Positions 7,153-15,547 of a DNA stretch of 42,379 nt are shown one piece after another. Numbering within the stretch: the first letter of the stretch is position 1; every line of letters begins with the position of its first letter. The stretch covers positions 1-42,379 of the forward strand of contig CAKSEE010000021.1 of NCBI GenBank assembly GCA_934446455.1, given 5' to 3'. The notes under the pieces were generated by a model. The model had not been told where the DNA came from. It saw nothing but the letters and a program-made list of their open reading frames with translations, and made no database searches. The stretch comes from an uncultured Oscillospiraceae bacterium. GTDB taxonomy: Bacteria > Bacillota > Clostridia > Oscillospirales > Ruminococcaceae. Both the position numbers and the translations under genes were made by a program.

Positions 7153-7944
7153 TTATAGCTTAACGAACTCCGCGCGGCGCCTGCGGAACACCGTGTAATA
7201 CCTGAACCCCGCCTCGCGCAGGATATCCGCAGCTCTCCCGAACTCCCACGCGTAATGCTCCGCGCAGTGCCCGTCAGAGCCTGCCGTGATTATCTCGCCG
7301 CCAAGCTCGCGGTAGCGCCGCAGAAGCTTCGGGTGCGGGTGCGCCCAGCCAAGGCCGTATTTCAGCCCCGCCGTGTTAAGCTCAATACCCTTGCCCTTTG
7401 AAATAAGCAGCCGCAGCAGCTCGTCAGTGACCTCCGCGTAGTCCGCAGGGTCGTAGTCCTTCGCGTGGGAATACCTCACTGCATAGTCAAGGTGACCGTA
7501 CACGTCGAAATCGTCGAACGCGCGCACATTCGCAAGAATGCTCTCAAAGTACCTGAGTATACCGTTTCTGTCGCCCAGCCTGTCGAAATACGGAGGGTAA
7601 TAGGGGTCCTCGCCGTCGATAAGGTGCGACGAGCCTATGATGAAGTCAAAGTCCCACGCCCGCGTATACTCCGCGAGGCGCCGCGCCAGGCAGTCCATAA
7701 GCCCCAGCTCCACGCCGAAAAGCAGCTCCAGCCTGCCCGCATAAAGCTCCCTCACGCGCATAAGCTCCGCGCGGTAAGCCGCCGTGTCAAGCATGAACTC
7801 TCCCGTAGGATAGTCGAAATCCATATGCTCCGTAAGGCACAGCGTTTCAAGCCCGAGCCTTACCGCAGCCGCAGCCGCGCTCTCAAGCGGCTCGTCGCTG
7901 TCGCTTGAAAAGGACGTGTGCGCGTGAAAATCAGCCCTTATCAT
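7153..7944 (-). CDS. PHP-family phosphatase, histidinol-phosphatase (HisK/HisJ) type
   Basis: The 263-residue PHP-domain metalloenzyme begins MIRADFHAHTSFSSDS, where HAH is the first metal-binding motif. Further ligands are in LCLTEHMDF, GVELG, IIGSSHLIDG, VYGHLDYA and AGSDGHCAEHYAWEF. Histidinol-phosphatases of this family hydrolyse L-histidinol phosphate in histidine synthesis. No other his gene is nearby, so another phosphoester substrate is possible. The ATG at 7944, five bases after GGTGG, is preferred over 7947. The start overlaps the end of pgsA by 14 bases, so the two are translationally linked. Confidence 0.85.
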   Translation of the reverse strand: MIRADFHAHTSFSSDSDEPLESAAAAAVRLGLETLCLTEHMDFDYPTGEFMLDTAAYRAELMRVRELYAGRLELLFGVELGLMDCLARRLAEYTRAWDFDFIIGSSHLIDGEDPYYPPYFDRLGDRNGILRYFESILANVRAFDDFDVYGHLDYAVRYSHAKDYDPADYAEVTDELLRLLISKGKGIELNTAGLKYGLGWAHPHPKLLRRYRELGGEIITAGSDGHCAEHYAWEFGRAADILREAGFRYYTVFRRRRAEFVKL

Positions 7945-8560
7945 CATCGCCACCGCTTTCCCGCAGCTTCCACAGCCTGTAGTATTCGCGCATATACAGC
8001 ACGAACGACAGCACCGCGAAAAGCGCCATGACAGACACCATAACAAGCGCAGCGGGCGTGCTGAGACTCGGCGCGCCGATAAGGATTATCACAAGCACAT
8101 AAAACACGATGGTAGCAAGCTTTCCGAACCACTTCGCCCCGCCGAGGTCCTGCCCCTTTTTAAGGAACATTACGCCCATAACGAGCATTATTATCTCCTT
8201 GATAAGGATTATCCCGAAAAGCGCTGCGACTGCCTGCCATATCTCGCTGTATCTGAATATAAGGCACACAACCACCGCCGCCTGCGTCAGCTTGTCGGCA
8301 AACGGGTCAAGCACCTTGCCAAGGTCGGTTATCATGTCGAACTTTCTGGCGATGAAGCCGTCGGCAGCGTCGGTAAGCCCCGATATGATGATTATTATTG
8401 CCGCGATAACGTACCCGCTGCCCTCGCTTTCGGGGTCAGCGCCGATGTCCACGTTGCCGTTCTCCCAGAGGAACACAGCAACAAACAGCGGTATAAGCAG
8501 TATTCTTACCGCTGTGAGTATATTGGGAATTTTTGTGATGTCGCTTAAATTGAATTTCAT
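7931..8560 (-). CDS. pgsA: CDP-diacylglycerol--glycerol-3-phosphate 3-phosphatidyltransferase
   Basis: This integral membrane enzyme makes phosphatidylglycerol phosphate from CDP-diacylglycerol and glycerol-3-phosphate. The CDP-alcohol phosphotransferase motif D-G-x2-A-R-x8-G-x3-D-x3-D is complete within ADGFIARKFDMITDLGKVLD plus PFAD. The protein has 209 residues with about five to six membrane segments. An acidic loop (IGADPESEGSG) between the first two makes it slightly longer than the typical 180-190. The ATG at 8560 follows AGGTG. It lies between the O-antigen-ligase-like gene and the PHP phosphatase in one minus-strand run. Confidence 0.9.
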   Translation of the reverse strand: MKFNLSDITKIPNILTAVRILLIPLFVAVFLWENGNVDIGADPESEGSGYVIAAIIIIISGLTDAADGFIARKFDMITDLGKVLDPFADKLTQAAVVVCLIFRYSEIWQAVAALFGIILIKEIIMLVMGVMFLKKGQDLGGAKWFGKLATIVFYVLVIILIGAPSLSTPAALVMVSVMALFAVLSFVLYMREYYRLWKLRESGGDDDKG

Positions 8561-8592
8561 ATGTTCACCTGTTCACTCACCGGGCTGTGCCG

Positions 8593-10734
8593 TCATTCTT
8601 TCCTGTCAGAGTTTTCCGCGCCGTCCCGCGGAGCGTCCGCTATCTTCTTTACGCGCTGCATGAGCGCCTGCATATCTTCTCCGGAAATACTCCGCTCCTT
8701 TTCTGCCTGCCGCTTTTCCTGAGTCTCCGCAGCGGGGGCGGTGCTGTCGTTTGCGTGCAGCCTTGCCACAACCTGCTGCGCCATCTCCTCCGCCTGCGCT
8801 TCTATGCGCTTCTCGTCCGCTGTCGCCCTGCGGGGAGCGTTCTCCTCGCCGTCAGGGTCCCCGCCCCTGTCAGCCCTGCGGTTTATCATGTTAAGCGCGC
8901 AGCCTGTGCCGAGAAGTATCCAGAATACGGGAGCCACGGATACCACGGAATCGTTGAACAGCCCCGCGGCAAGGTAGCCCGTCACCGCAAGCATTACCGC
9001 CGCGCCGTATACCTGCGCGTGGCGGTACTCGCGCCTGAACGCGTAGAGCCGCAGACAGTCCACCAGATACCACACGCAGATGAACAGGAACGCCAGCAGC
9101 GCTATAAGCCCGTTGCTGAAGAATATCTGCAAATAGAGGTTGTGCGGCTTATCAACGGTTATGTTGAAGCCCTCGGTATACGCGTAGTGCTTTGCAAGAA
9201 AGTCCGTCTGCGGGAACACATACGGGAACGTGTCCGCGCCGTAGCCCGTTATTATGCACTCGTCCAGAAGCGGGATCGTGCGCGACCAGATGTACCCGCG
9301 CGACGAACCGAGAAGCTCCTTGCCCTTAAAGCCTATCGCCTCCGCGTTGTGCGCCGTTATCCTGTCGCCTATGTTCGGGTCTGTCTGATGTATCGTGTTT
9401 TCACCGAAAAGCCTGAACGTAAGGAAGCTCTTTTCGTCCCCGGTAAACCACATGAGGAACATATCGTCCACGCCCGAGCCCTCGGTGTACTCACCGAAAA
9501 GCATGGATATGCCCGCAAAGCGCCCGTCGTCAGACGTTACAGCGTTCTCGTCGTATATCATCTCAACGGGGTCGCCCGCGCTGTCCGTAAAGAGGTACTC
9601 CTCGTTCGCCGCGTCGTAGCTTATGGTAAGCGTGTCGCTGTTGGTAACGAACGAGAGCGAGCCGTCCGCGTTGTGCACGATATCGCGCACGGGCAGCTTG
9701 CTGAAAAGGTCGGCGTCCGCCTCGTCCGCAGGAATGAACAGCTCCACCATATCCGAGACGATCGACGGCACGCGCCTGAAAAGCTCGCCGCCCACCGCGA
9801 AGTTGATCCCCGTGACAGCCGCAGCACCGGCCGCAAGCACCGCAAGCGCCGCCTTCCAGTGCTTTGCGATAACCCTCGCGAACACGATAATGCCCATAAC
9901 AAGCGCTGCCGCGAGAGCGACGATACCGCTTCGCGCCGCGCTGCCGAACAGCAGGAACAGCGCCGCAAGGTCGAACACGATATACAGAATGCGCCATTTT
10001 AGCTGCTTTTCAAACAGCGCAAGGCTCGTGAAAAGCGGCACTATCATGCCCGCAAAGCTGCCGACATAGTTGTAGTGGTAAAGCGCGCCGAAGAGCGAAC
10101 CCCTGACCGCCGCAGCGCTGCCCGGCTGTATCTGGTCAGCGTACTTCCTGTCAACGATGAGCGTTGAGAACCAGTCGTAATTCACAAGCGCGTGTCCCGA
10201 ATACTCGAACGCGCCGAGAACGGCGTTCACACCTACGCAGATAAAGAGCGCCGCCATCAGCGGGCGGAAGTTCTGCTCCCTGCGGAACGCAAACATCGTA
10301 AAGAGGAATATCACAAAGTAGCACGCCGTGGTGATAAAGCCCTCCGCACGGTCAAAGTCGCCGTAAAAGGCTATGTGGGTATAGTCCGACGTGAGCGCGG
10401 AAGCCAGCGCCATTCCCACAAAAACCACCGAAGCGCCGACGTAGACAAGGCTGCGCTTCTCCACGCGCCTGAAAAGGTAAATGCAGCTGAAAAGCGTCAC
10501 CGCCAACATTATTATCGCGAAAACCACCAGCGCAAACGCCTTGCACTGCGAGAACACGTCCACGAAGTAGTACAGCCCGTCCTCGCCAAGCGTTCCCGAA
10601 AAGAGCCTGTAGGTTTCAAGAAAATCTGTAGTTACGAACGTTGCGTGCATCAGTATGGGAATGAGCGCAAGCGCCGCCACTGCGGGGAAGAATATCGCAA
10701 GCACCGTATAGTCAAATTTTTTGTCGTTGTTCAT
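8593..10734 (-). CDS. O-antigen ligase/polymerase-like membrane protein (Wzy_C family)
   Basis: The 713-residue polytopic protein has roughly a dozen membrane segments. A large extracytoplasmic domain (about residues 340-450) is followed by the conserved GRSRGYIWSRT-like region (here SSRGYIWSRTIPLLDE) and YGADTFPYVFP, typical of the O-antigen ligase/Wzy_C superfamily. Such proteins join or polymerise lipid-linked glycans outside the membrane. The hydrophilic C-terminal 100 residues are charged and likely cytoplasmic. The start overlaps the sugar transferase stop by four bases (ATGA), a strong sign of coupled translation. It probably transfers or polymerises the glycan begun by that transferase. 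No outer membrane genes are present, so the product is a surface polysaccharide or wall glycopolymer, not LPS. Confidence 0.85.
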   Translation of the reverse strand: MNNDKKFDYTVLAIFFPAVAALALIPILMHATFVTTDFLETYRLFSGTLGEDGLYYFVDVFSQCKAFALVVFAIIMLAVTLFSCIYLFRRVEKRSLVYVGASVVFVGMALASALTSDYTHIAFYGDFDRAEGFITTACYFVIFLFTMFAFRREQNFRPLMAALFICVGVNAVLGAFEYSGHALVNYDWFSTLIVDRKYADQIQPGSAAAVRGSLFGALYHYNYVGSFAGMIVPLFTSLALFEKQLKWRILYIVFDLAALFLLFGSAARSGIVALAAALVMGIIVFARVIAKHWKAALAVLAAGAAAVTGINFAVGGELFRRVPSIVSDMVELFIPADEADADLFSKLPVRDIVHNADGSLSFVTNSDTLTISYDAANEEYLFTDSAGDPVEMIYDENAVTSDDGRFAGISMLFGEYTEGSGVDDMFLMWFTGDEKSFLTFRLFGENTIHQTDPNIGDRITAHNAEAIGFKGKELLGSSRGYIWSRTIPLLDECIITGYGADTFPYVFPQTDFLAKHYAYTEGFNITVDKPHNLYLQIFFSNGLIALLAFLFICVWYLVDCLRLYAFRREYRHAQVYGAAVMLAVTGYLAAGLFNDSVVSVAPVFWILLGTGCALNMINRRADRGGDPDGEENAPRRATADEKRIEAQAEEMAQQVVARLHANDSTAPAAETQEKRQAEKERSISGEDMQALMQRVKKIADAPRDGAENSDRKE

Positions 10735-12164
10735 GTGTTGTTCTCCGTTTGCTTTGTCTGCTCGTCGGCAGTCTGTTCCTTTTTATTTCCGTGCACCAGT
10801 TTTTCCTTGTTCATAAAGCTGAAAAGGGTGCGCAGAAGTATCGACAGGTCAAGGAAATACGTCCAGCCCTCTATGTAGCGTATATCGTACTCTATGCGCT
10901 TTTCTATCGAGGTGTCGCCGCGATAGCCGTTCACCTGCGCAAGCCCCGTTATCCCGGGCTTTACCTGATGCTTTATCATGTACATCGGCACGCTGTCCTT
11001 GAACGTGTTGACATAAAACGGTATTTCGGGGCGCGGACCCACAAGGCTCATATCACCCTTAAGCACGTTGAACAGCTGCGGCAGCTCGTCTATCGAGAGC
11101 TTTCTGATGAACGCCCCGAAACGCGTTTTGCGCGGGTCGCTGTCCGTGCTCCATGCGGTGTCGGACTCGGCGCTGTCGCGCATGGATTTGAGCTTATACA
11201 TCGTAAATATCTTTTTGTTGAGTCCCACGCGCTTCTGCCTGAATATAACGTTCCCGCCCATCGTGAGCTTTATCACAAGCGCGGACGCCAGCATTACGGG
11301 CGATGTGAGGACGATAAGCACAAGCGACCCCACTATATCCGTAAGCCGTTTGAGAAAGGCGTTTCCTATGTTGTCAAGCGGAATGCGCCGAATGTTCATC
11401 AGCGGCACATCTCCCACCATGTCGATAGCGGGCGTTGCCGACATATACTTATATATTACGGGGATTACGGATATCTTAGTACCCGTAAGCTCGCACGCCT
11501 CAACAACATCCGCAAGCCTTTCCGCCTCGTCGTTGTCGAGCGCGCACACCACCTCGTCGTAGCCGCGGCTTTCAAGCACGCTCAGCATATCGCCAAAGCC
11601 GCCAAGGCGCTGCGCCGCCATGTCGCTTTCATCGCCGACGTAGCCCACGCACTCAAACCCGAGCTGACGCTCGCTTGTTATTGCCGCGAGATAGGCGCGC
11701 GCGGCCTCTCCCGTGCCAACAAGCAGCACGAACTTCTTGTTCTGCCCCTTTTCGCGGGCGGCTTTGAGTATGCGCCGCAGCACAAAACGCTTGGCAGATA
11801 TTACAAGCATATCCGTCAGCATGAACACGAAAAGAGCCCACCGCGAAAAGTTGAATATGTGGAAGATGTAGAGCAGCGTTATCATGATAACGCCGTCCGC
11901 AAGAAACGCCTTTACAATCCTGCTGAACTCCTCCACAAACATTTTTGTGCGGAAGCTGCCGTAAAGTCCCATGCAGCCGAAAGTCATAAGCTGCATGGGC
12001 GCAAAGAGCACCGCTACCTTTATATAATCCATTAACGGATAATTCTTCTCAAATCCGAGAACATAGAATATAAGCAGATACGCCGCAATTACCGAGCAGA
12101 ATGCAAGCAGGATATCGCTCAATATGTTGAGTCGGTTGAGAAGCTTCTGATTTTCTCTTATCAT
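10731..12164 (-). CDS. Undecaprenyl-phosphate sugar phosphotransferase (polyprenyl glycosylphosphotransferase)
   Basis: The 477-residue protein has the WbaP/WcaJ layout: four N-terminal membrane segments, a Rossmann-like CoA-binding-type domain (about 140-240) and a membrane-embedded C-terminal sugar transferase domain. The catalytic part contains FRQKRVGLNKKIFTMYKLKSM, LRKLSIDELPQLFNVLKGDMSLVGPRP (in two overlapping parts) and VKPGITGLAQVNGYRGDT. It starts polysaccharide assembly by moving a sugar-1-phosphate onto undecaprenyl phosphate; the sugar cannot be read from sequence. It is first in a four-gene minus-strand set with its own promoter. The ATG at 12164 follows AAGG by seven bases. Confidence 0.93.
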   Translation of the reverse strand: MIRENQKLLNRLNILSDILLAFCSVIAAYLLIFYVLGFEKNYPLMDYIKVAVLFAPMQLMTFGCMGLYGSFRTKMFVEEFSRIVKAFLADGVIMITLLYIFHIFNFSRWALFVFMLTDMLVISAKRFVLRRILKAAREKGQNKKFVLLVGTGEAARAYLAAITSERQLGFECVGYVGDESDMAAQRLGGFGDMLSVLESRGYDEVVCALDNDEAERLADVVEACELTGTKISVIPVIYKYMSATPAIDMVGDVPLMNIRRIPLDNIGNAFLKRLTDIVGSLVLIVLTSPVMLASALVIKLTMGGNVIFRQKRVGLNKKIFTMYKLKSMRDSAESDTAWSTDSDPRKTRFGAFIRKLSIDELPQLFNVLKGDMSLVGPRPEIPFYVNTFKDSVPMYMIKHQVKPGITGLAQVNGYRGDTSIEKRIEYDIRYIEGWTYFLDLSILLRTLFSFMNKEKLVHGNKKEQTADEQTKQTENNT

Positions 12165-12237
12165 TTGCTTACCTTATGATACCACGCGCCGTGGCGCTTA
12201 TTCCCGCAGGAGATTTCCCGCGCAGATGTACACTTTA

Positions 12238-12266
12238 AGTATAGCACAAAACCCTGTATCATGCAA
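12238..12266 (-). promoter_or_regulatory. Promoter of the polysaccharide/pgsA gene set
   Basis: On the minus strand TTGCAT (12261-12266), a 17-base spacer and TATACT (12238-12243) with extended TGC lie about 75 bases upstream of the sugar transferase start. Confidence 0.6.
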
Positions 12267-12393
12267 CACCAACCGCCCCGATTGCCACGCTTTTTGCCGA
12301 TTTTGACAAATCCGAGCCCGATTTTGCGGCATATTTGTGTGAATCGTCATAGCTTTTTCGTTTCGCGCGTACCGGTTCAATAAAAGCCGCCCC

Positions 12394-12402
12394 TGTTATA
12401 AT
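12394..12402 (+). promoter_or_regulatory. Extended -10 promoter of the rubredoxin gene
   Basis: TGTTATAAT is a perfect extended -10 element, 48 bases before the rubredoxin ATG. There is no clear -35. Confidence 0.55.
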
Positions 12403-12449
12403 CGAGCCCCCGCGCGCGCATACTATCCTGAGCGAAAGGAGGCTTTTCT

Positions 12450-12623
12450 ATGGAACAATATCTCTGCCCGTGCGGCTATATCTACAACGAGGTTCTCGGC
12501 TGCCCCGCTGACGGCATAGCGCCCGGAACGCGCTTTGAGAACATTCCCGACGACTGGCACTGCCCCGTCTGCGGGCTTACAAAGGACTACTTCGGCGCAC
12601 GCATCGACGCTGAGAAATCCTGA
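12450..12623 (+). CDS. Rubredoxin with a shortened first iron-binding knuckle
   Basis: This 57-residue protein is too short for standard ORF cut-offs but is clear. GIAPGTRFENIPDDWHCPVCG is the rubredoxin core split here as GIAPGTRFENIPDDW and HCPVCG. Rubredoxins are small one-iron electron carriers, in anaerobes often used for oxygen and peroxide detoxification. The ATG at 12450 follows AAAGGAGG by seven bases. The second knuckle (C38-x-x-C41-G) is normal. The first is C6-P-C8-G-Y instead of C-x-x-C-G-Y, one residue short, and there is an extra cysteine at 18 (VLGCPADG). Both changes could alter the metal site. A strong terminator follows, so it is monocistronic. Confidence 0.92.
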   Translation: MEQYLCPCGYIYNEVLGCPADGIAPGTRFENIPDDWHCPVCGLTKDYFGARIDAEKS

Positions 12624-12628
12624 ACGCG

Positions 12629-12664
12629 CTGAGAGCCGCCCTTGTCGGACGGCTCTCAGTTTTT
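12629..12664 (+). terminator. Rho-independent terminator of the rubredoxin gene
   Basis: CTGAGAGCCG (12629-12638) pairs with CGGCTCTCAG (12650-12659), followed by TTTTT. Confidence 0.92.
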
Positions 12665-12674
12665 ATGCGGGCTC

Positions 12675-13118
12675 TCAGCAGTTTTTGTGCAGATCCCTCT
12701 GCGCAACTGCCAGAGCGTCGCAGCGCTCGTTTTCAGCGTGGCCTGCGTGCCCCTTTATCCACGCGAACTCCACCTCGTGCGTTGCAAGCAGCCCCAGCAG
12801 GCGCTCCCACAGGTCGGTGTTGAGCGCGGGCTTGCCGTCGGATTTCTTCCAGCCGCGCCTGCGCCAGCTCTCCGCCCAGCCCTTTGTCACGCCGTCAACA
12901 ACGTATTTGCTGTCGGTGGTGAGCTTCACGCGGCAGGGATACTTCAGCGCCTCGAGCGCGTTTATCACGCCGAGAAGCTCCATGCGGTTGTTGGTGGTGT
13001 GCGCTTCCCCGCCCGAAAGCTCCTTCTCCCTGCCGTCACAGCGAAGTATCGCGCCCCAGCCGCCTGCGCCGGGGTTTCCGCTGCAGGCACCGTCGGTGTA
13101 TATTTCTACAAATTTCAT
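12675..13118 (-). CDS. rnhA: Ribonuclease HI
   Basis: The 147-residue enzyme cuts the RNA strand of RNA-DNA hybrids. The catalytic carboxylates are visible: Asp in [12 protein letters not shown], Glu in NNRMELLG, Asp in LTTDSKYV and Asp in NERCDALA, with the conserved His in WIKGHAGH. Length and order match bacterial RNase HI without an N-terminal hybrid-binding domain. The ATG at 13118 follows GGGGAAAA. It lies directly downstream of the ten-gene operon; the hairpin between them has no T run, so some readthrough is possible. Confidence 0.95.
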   Translation of the reverse strand: MKFVEIYTDGACSGNPGAGGWGAILRCDGREKELSGGEAHTTNNRMELLGVINALEALKYPCRVKLTTDSKYVVDGVTKGWAESWRRRGWKKSDGKPALNTDLWERLLGLLATHEVEFAWIKGHAGHAENERCDALAVAQRDLHKNC

Positions 13119-13136
13119 TTTTTCCCCTTACACACA

Positions 13137-13162
13137 TTCAGCCCTCCGTAAAGAGGGCTGAA
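13137..13162 (-). terminator. Hairpin at the end of the ten-gene operon
   Basis: TTCAGCCCTC (13137-13146) pairs perfectly with GAGGGCTGAA (13153-13162) just after the last permease gene. It has no T tract on the minus strand, so termination efficiency is uncertain. Confidence 0.55.
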
Positions 13163-13176
13163 ATGTTCTGTTGCGA

Positions 13177-14352
13177 TTAGTTTGCAAGACCTGCGCGCTC
13201 GATACCTTCCGTAAAGTATTTCTGCAAGAAGATGTACATAATTACGATAGGCGCGATAGCCAGCAGACAGCCTGCTTCCATCCATACGATGTAGTCAGAA
13301 GCTACGCCGACCTTACCCGTGAGCTTCATAGCCATGATTTCTGCGATACTGTTTATCTTCATGGCGATGGTGTTGGGGTCCTTGAAGTACATGGAGCTTA
13401 CATAGTAGTCGTTCCAGTACCATACTATCGAGAAGATGAATACCGTTAGGAACGAGCTTGCTGCGTTGGGCACCATTACGCTGATAAATGTCTTGAACGG
13501 ACCGCAGCCGTCAAGGTATGCAGCGTCCTCAAGCTCCTTGGGAAGCCCTCTGAAGAACTGCCTGAACAGGTAAATGAACAGACCCGCTCTTATACCGTTA
13601 CAGAACAGCGCGGGAATATACATCGCGAAGTTCGTGTTGGTGAGGTTCATCGCGCTTCCCGTGAGCGCGTCAAGCAGCCCGAATATGTCGAAGTAACGGA
13701 ACTGCATGTACTGCGGGATAAGGATAATCTGTACGGGAACGATTATCTGAAGAAGAACAATGGCGAACAGGAAGTTCTTGCCCTTGAACTTGAATCTCGC
13801 GAAGCCGTAGCCGGTGAGCGCGCACGTTCCTACCTGAAGAACGGACGACACGATGTTAAGCACCAGCGTATCCCAGAGAGTCTTCGGGTACTTGATAGCG
13901 TCCCATACCTCCGCAAAATTTTCAAAGCGGACAGTCTTGGGTATCCACATTACGGAGGGGTCGCTCATCTCGGACTGCGGGCGCAGCGAGGTGGATATCA
14001 TGTAGAGTATCGGGTACAGGATTACGAACGACAGACCGAAGATTATAAGGAATCTGAATATCGGCCATACGCACGCGCCTATTCTGCGCCAGAAAATGTA
14101 CTTGTAGTGCTTCTTTTCCTTTGCATTGTAAAAGCGGTAGTTCCTGATGATGTCGAAGTTGGAAACGCGGTAGTCGTCCTTCTTCTTTTTCTTCTTCTCC
14201 TTTGCGGGAGCAGCAGCTGCCGCCGCAGGAGCGTTCGCGTTTATGTCCGCGATTGTTTCCGCTATCTTCTCGGTCGTTGCCTCGACAGCGGTATCTGTTA
14301 CCTCGTCAGCAGGCTGATTAGCAACATTTTCATCAAACATCTTATCTGTCAC
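13177..14352 (-). CDS. CUT1 sugar ABC permease, MalG type (pair B), with long charged N-terminus
   Basis: The 391-residue inner-membrane permease is of the BPD_transp_1 family. Six membrane segments are preceded by about 100 cytoplasmic residues: an acidic/Ala-rich stretch ending in AKEKKKKKKDD and a basic FYNAKEKKHYKY segment. MalG-type permeases normally lack this extension (about 280 residues). The EAA loop that docks the ATPase is present (LEDAAYLDGCGPFKTFISVMVPN). The GTG at 14352 has GGAGG eight bases upstream. It is the last of ten genes, directly after its MalF-type partner. The substrate is probably an oligosaccharide; no substrate can be read from sequence. Confidence 0.9.
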   Translation of the reverse strand: MTDKMFDENVANQPADEVTDTAVEATTEKIAETIADINANAPAAAAAAPAKEKKKKKKDDYRVSNFDIIRNYRFYNAKEKKHYKYIFWRRIGACVWPIFRFLIIFGLSFVILYPILYMISTSLRPQSEMSDPSVMWIPKTVRFENFAEVWDAIKYPKTLWDTLVLNIVSSVLQVGTCALTGYGFARFKFKGKNFLFAIVLLQIIVPVQIILIPQYMQFRYFDIFGLLDALTGSAMNLTNTNFAMYIPALFCNGIRAGLFIYLFRQFFRGLPKELEDAAYLDGCGPFKTFISVMVPNAASSFLTVFIFSIVWYWNDYYVSSMYFKDPNTIAMKINSIAEIMAMKLTGKVGVASDYIVWMEAGCLLAIAPIVIMYIFLQKYFTEGIERAGLAN

Positions 14353-14365
14353 TGCTCAAACCTCC

Positions 14366-15547
14366 TTATTCATTCTCATAGTAAACAAATCTGTTGACTA
14401 TGAAGCATACCAGACCGAGTACCGCGCCGACAATAGCGAAGTAAATCCACGCAAGGGCTGCGGAGTAACCGTATTCCCAGTTTCTCGACTGCGCGAGAAC
14501 GTATTCCATTACCACGTTGTCCGTTGATACGAACGCGTCGATGATCGTGTAAACAAGGTTTGCAAGTATCATCGGGGAGATTATCGGGAAGGTTATCTTC
14601 CAGAAGAACTCCCATGCGGTAGCGCCCTCCATGTTTGCCGCTTCCTTTGCGGACGGCGGGATATTCTGAAGTGCGGAAAGGAATATCAGGATCTGGATAC
14701 CCGAGTTCCATACAAGGTTCAGTACGTTTGACGTAATGTCCTGAATGAACTCTGTAAACGTCTGGTTTATGTTGTAGATACCGATGAACTCCATAAGCTC
14801 CGACACAAGGTCCGTTTTGAAGAGCGTGGAGAACTGCGAAGCGTCGGATACGCCCTGGGAAGCCATATCACCGTTGATTACGGAGATGATAGGACCCGTT
14901 GCGATAAGCACAGGCAGGAAGAATATCGCACGCGCGAGCGTTCTGCCCCTGAACTTCTGGTTGAGTATAACCGCAATGAACAGCGAGAATATCAGGATTA
15001 CGGCTGCCTGCGGAAGTATCTCCGTAAGCGACTCAGCCAGATATCTCGGGAAGTCCGTATCAATCGTGAACGCCTTGATGAAGTTCTTGAAGCCGTTCCA
15101 CTCGGTGTAGATACCCGCAGTGGTCATGCCCTTCTGAAGTGCGCCCGCCTTGTCGAGAAGCTCGGTGTTGCAGAAAGAGTACCAGAGAGATGTGATTACG
15201 GGGATAACGAACAGCCAGAGCGTTCCTATTGCCCACAGGGCGATGAAGCCGTAGCCGTAAAGACCCTTCTTCTTCTCATAGGGTATCTTGTTGGTCTTTA
15301 TCTTACGCTGAACCTTCTCACCGTCTTTTCTGCGTATATCGACCTCTTCGCCCGCAGCGTTGAACGCCGCAGCGGCAGCCGTGTTGTGCGCAGACCTTAC
15401 GGGCGCGGGCTTCTCAGCGACAGGCTCCACAGCGGGAGCCTCCGTCTGAGCAGCCGCTTCAGCGGCAGGTGCAGTATTTTCGAGCGCGTCTGCTGCCGCG
15501 CCGACGGTTTCTTCTCCGTCGATGCCGAGTTTTCTTTCGTCACTCAT
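14366..15547 (-). CDS. CUT1 sugar ABC permease, MalF type (pair B), with long Ala/Glu-rich N-terminus
   Basis: The 393-residue permease pairs with the following gene. About 95 hydrophilic residues, rich in Ala, Glu and Pro and ending in a basic segment (RRKDGEKVQRKIKTNK, then YEKKK), precede six membrane segments. The EAA loop is AKEAANMEGATAWEFFWKIT. A larger extracytoplasmic loop follows the first helix and includes a stretch around YTEWNGFKNFIKAF, typical of MalF/UgpA types. The ATG at 15547 overlaps the DUF5696 stop by one base (TGATG), with GGAG inside that gene, so expression of the two is coupled. There is no solute-binding protein directly beside this pair; DUF5696 occupies that position. 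Confidence 0.9.
   Translation of the reverse strand: MSDERKLGIDGEETVGAAADALENTAPAAEAAAQTEAPAVEPVAEKPAPVRSAHNTAAAAAFNAAGEEVDIRRKDGEKVQRKIKTNKIPYEKKKGLYGYGFIALWAIGTLWLFVIPVITSLWYSFCNTELLDKAGALQKGMTTAGIYTEWNGFKNFIKAFTIDTDFPRYLAESLTEILPQAAVILIFSLFIAVILNQKFRGRTLARAIFFLPVLIATGPIISVINGDMASQGVSDASQFSTLFKTDLVSELMEFIGIYNINQTFTEFIQDITSNVLNLVWNSGIQILIFLSALQNIPPSAKEAANMEGATAWEFFWKITFPIISPMILANLVYTIIDAFVSTDNVVMEYVLAQSRNWEYGYSAALAWIYFAIVGAVLGLVCFIVNRFVYYENE

Noticed and set aside
8593..12164. A full capsule or O-antigen cluster
   Set aside because: Only an initiating transferase and a ligase/polymerase-like gene are present, with no glycosyltransferases, flippase or nucleotide-sugar genes beside them.
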